From: Planctobacterium marinum
Lineage (GTDB): Bacteria > Pseudomonadota > Gammaproteobacteria > Enterobacterales > Alteromonadaceae
DNA: 64,000 nt
NCBI RefSeq assembly: GCF_020687805.1
Contig: NZ_JAJEWQ010000006.1
Location: 304,622 to 368,621 of the forward strand
Direction: 5' to 3'
Shown here: one piece after another, positions 62,971-64,000 of the stretch
Numbering within the stretch: the stretch's first letter is position 1
Layout: the number at the start of each line of letters is the position of its first letter
Program-made: the position numbers and the translations under genes
The notes under the pieces: model-generated
What the model was told of the DNA's origin: nothing
The model's input: only the letters and a program-made list of their open reading frames with translations
Databases searched by the model: none

Positions 62971-64000
62971 GTACGCCCAGCATGGGCATGAACTAATGAG
63001 GTGAAAGTCCTCTGTAGGAAAGTCACCGTTGTTTAACTCAGGTTATTCAACGCTAACTACTAGCGAATGGCAAGGGCTAAATTGTGAAGTTTAGTCTGGA
63101 GGAAGCCGCTAGCAAATTTGCGAGCTGATGAACAAGAACATCATATGAGGCGTAGGCTGGAGGTGAGCTGGCACAAGACAGCGAAACCACGTGACTTTAC
63201 GGCCACCGTAAATGATGCAGCAGTGCAAAGACAGTTCATGCTCTTATCTGGGGAGGTCTGCTTAACAGGCGATCGGTAGTTTACCAGTGAGGCTCTGGTA
63301 TACAAGTGCCTTGGCGCAGAGGAATTGCATCAGCCACTGCGAGCAAACCGGATGCAAATCGATAGCGTCGCCACAGGTAACTGTGACGATGATTAAGCAG
63401 AAGTCAGCAGACGGCATAGTAGCCAAATGCCCATCGTAATGGGTGGGACACGGTGAAGGCCCGAACATTTAGAATAAAGGAGGAGCCTTATTGAACCTGA
63501 ATACACGAATGCCGACCGGTAGTGACGGGACTCAGCGTATTGATGAACAGCCAGCCTTTAGGGCATATCTACTTGAACTCGCTCTCCAGCCAGCCAATAT
63601 CTTAGCGGCATGGAAACGAGTTCGAGCCAATAAGGGAGCCGCTGGCATCGATGGGATGACCATTGATGACTTCCCGGCCTGGGCAAAGGATGGCAACTGG
63701 AAACGTATAATGTCTGAGCTTCGCTCAGGCCAATACCAACCATCACCTGTTCGACGCGTGGAGATTGATAAACCCGATGATAGTAAACGCCAATTGGGTA
63801 TCCCGACCATCGTTGACCGCGTGATCCAGCAAGCCATTGCCCAGGTGTTAACGCCCGTTTTCGATTCCACCTTCTCAGGCAACAGCTTTGGGTTCAGGCC
63901 ACACCGAAACGGGCAACAGGCGGTGAAACAGGTCCGAGACATTATCAAAACGGGACGCCGTTTTGCTGTGGATGTCGACCTGTCAAAATTCTTTGACCGT
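62971..64000 (+). mobile_element. group IIC-attC intron (5' part)
   Basis: The sequence from 62971 begins GTACGCCCAGCATGGGC, followed by GAGGTGAAAGTCCTC, close to the 5' domain-I start of group IIC-attC introns. It lies directly after the 5' exon TTGT, the known target of this class within attC. The intron RNA runs gene-free for about 520 bases (62971-63490), followed by its reverse transcriptase. It is oriented opposite to the cassettes, as is usual. Domains V and VI and the 3' end lie beyond the window. Confidence 0.88.
63491..64000 (+). CDS. ltrA: group II intron reverse transcriptase/maturase (partial)
   Basis: The frame is open to the window end (170 codons). It has 'NILAAWKRVRANKGAAGIDG', 'SPVRRVEIDKPDDSKRQLGI', 'TIVDRVIQQAIAQVLTPVFD', 'GNSFGFRPHRNGQQAVKQ' and 'RFAVDVDLSKFFDR', which are the N-terminal fingers and the first catalytic aspartate region of group II intron reverse transcriptases. 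TTG 63491 follows AAAGGAGGAG and is the likely start; ATG 63509 is the alternative. The protein helps the intron splice and insert. Confidence 0.95.
   Translation, partial: MNLNTRMPTGSDGTQRIDEQPAFRAYLLELALQPANILAAWKRVRANKGAAGIDGMTIDDFPAWAKDGNWKRIMSELRSGQYQPSPVRRVEIDKPDDSKRQLGIPTIVDRVIQQAIAQVLTPVFDSTFSGNSFGFRPHRNGQQAVKQVRDIIKTGRRFAVDVDLSKFFDR

Noticed and set aside
62713..62991. 92-residue plus-strand frame across the DUF6429 gene and attC 4
   Set aside because: Antisense to a recognised family and running through an attC and into the intron; a shadow frame.
63532..63948. 138-residue minus-strand frame inside the reverse transcriptase
   Set aside because: Mirror of a clear group II reverse transcriptase; no family features of its own.
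1..64000. CRISPR arrays, tRNA and rRNA genes
   Set aside because: No spaced direct repeats, cloverleaf arms or rRNA signature stretches were recognised on either strand by eye.

Overview
The window looks like a piece of a marine gammaproteobacterial chromosome, most likely Alteromonadales (Alteromonas/Aestuariibacter-like). This is inferred from gene content and protein style: TamA/TamB, MgtE, an OmpR-type two-component pair, RpoH, NADP-dependent GdhA, OxyR/KatG, TcdA, LhgO, abundant c-di-GMP and histidine-kinase genes, and moderate GC. No sequence search was possible. I see no rRNA, tRNA, CRISPR array or complete insertion sequence.

Layout. 1-3.3 kb: the end of a membrane protein, an ABM-fold monooxygenase, two neighbouring tiny genes that each carry one in-frame TAA, a probable outer-membrane protein and an AT-rich orphan. 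3.4-7.6 kb: a minus-strand RimK-type operon (rimK, an M14 deacylase, a retropepsin-like protease, a universal stress protein) behind an RMD1/DUF155 gene. 7.8-16.1 kb: mgtE with a structured leader, tamA-tamB, a small membrane protein and an MlaC-like periplasmic protein. 16.2-22.2 kb: a Bax-like glucosaminidase, then a signalling cluster headed by a 1150-aa hybrid kinase with an ethylene-receptor-like copper-binding membrane domain, followed by a REC-GGDEF protein and a lone receiver. 22.4-25.2 kb: TerC, CNNM/DUF21 and HtpX membrane genes.

25.3-32.3 kb is a one-direction (minus) block of stress regulators: RpoH, an OmpR/kinase pair, a soluble hybrid kinase, an ECF sigma factor followed by two tiny membrane proteins, and two MscS channels. 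32.4-36.3 kb is putP-proB-proA, which joins proline uptake and synthesis. 36.5-45.8 kb holds a sigma-54 activator, a secreted esterase, gdhA, a second Usp, a phosphatase-diacylglycerol-kinase fusion with a tiny membrane partner, and an MFS transporter. 45.9-50.2 kb is a compact four-gene unit (exported cupredoxin, membrane EAL protein, DUF3034 outer-membrane-like protein, lipoprotein truncated haemoglobin) that reads like a copper/haem/c-di-GMP sensory system. 50.5-60.5 kb has a solute-binding protein, exported KatG divergent from OxyR, TcdA, LhgO, a pentapeptide-repeat potassium channel and a glutathionyl-hydroquinone reductase.

60.5-64 kb is mobile: the distal end of an integron cassette array on the minus strand (three cassettes, three complete attC sites), with a fourth attC interrupted by a group IIC-attC intron on the plus strand. 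Its reverse transcriptase runs off the window. The integrase, if present, should lie beyond 64 kb. A dispersed hairpin repeat with a conserved loop occurs at three gene ends (about 6.7, 25.2 and 40.0 kb), plus a half copy near 0.9 kb.
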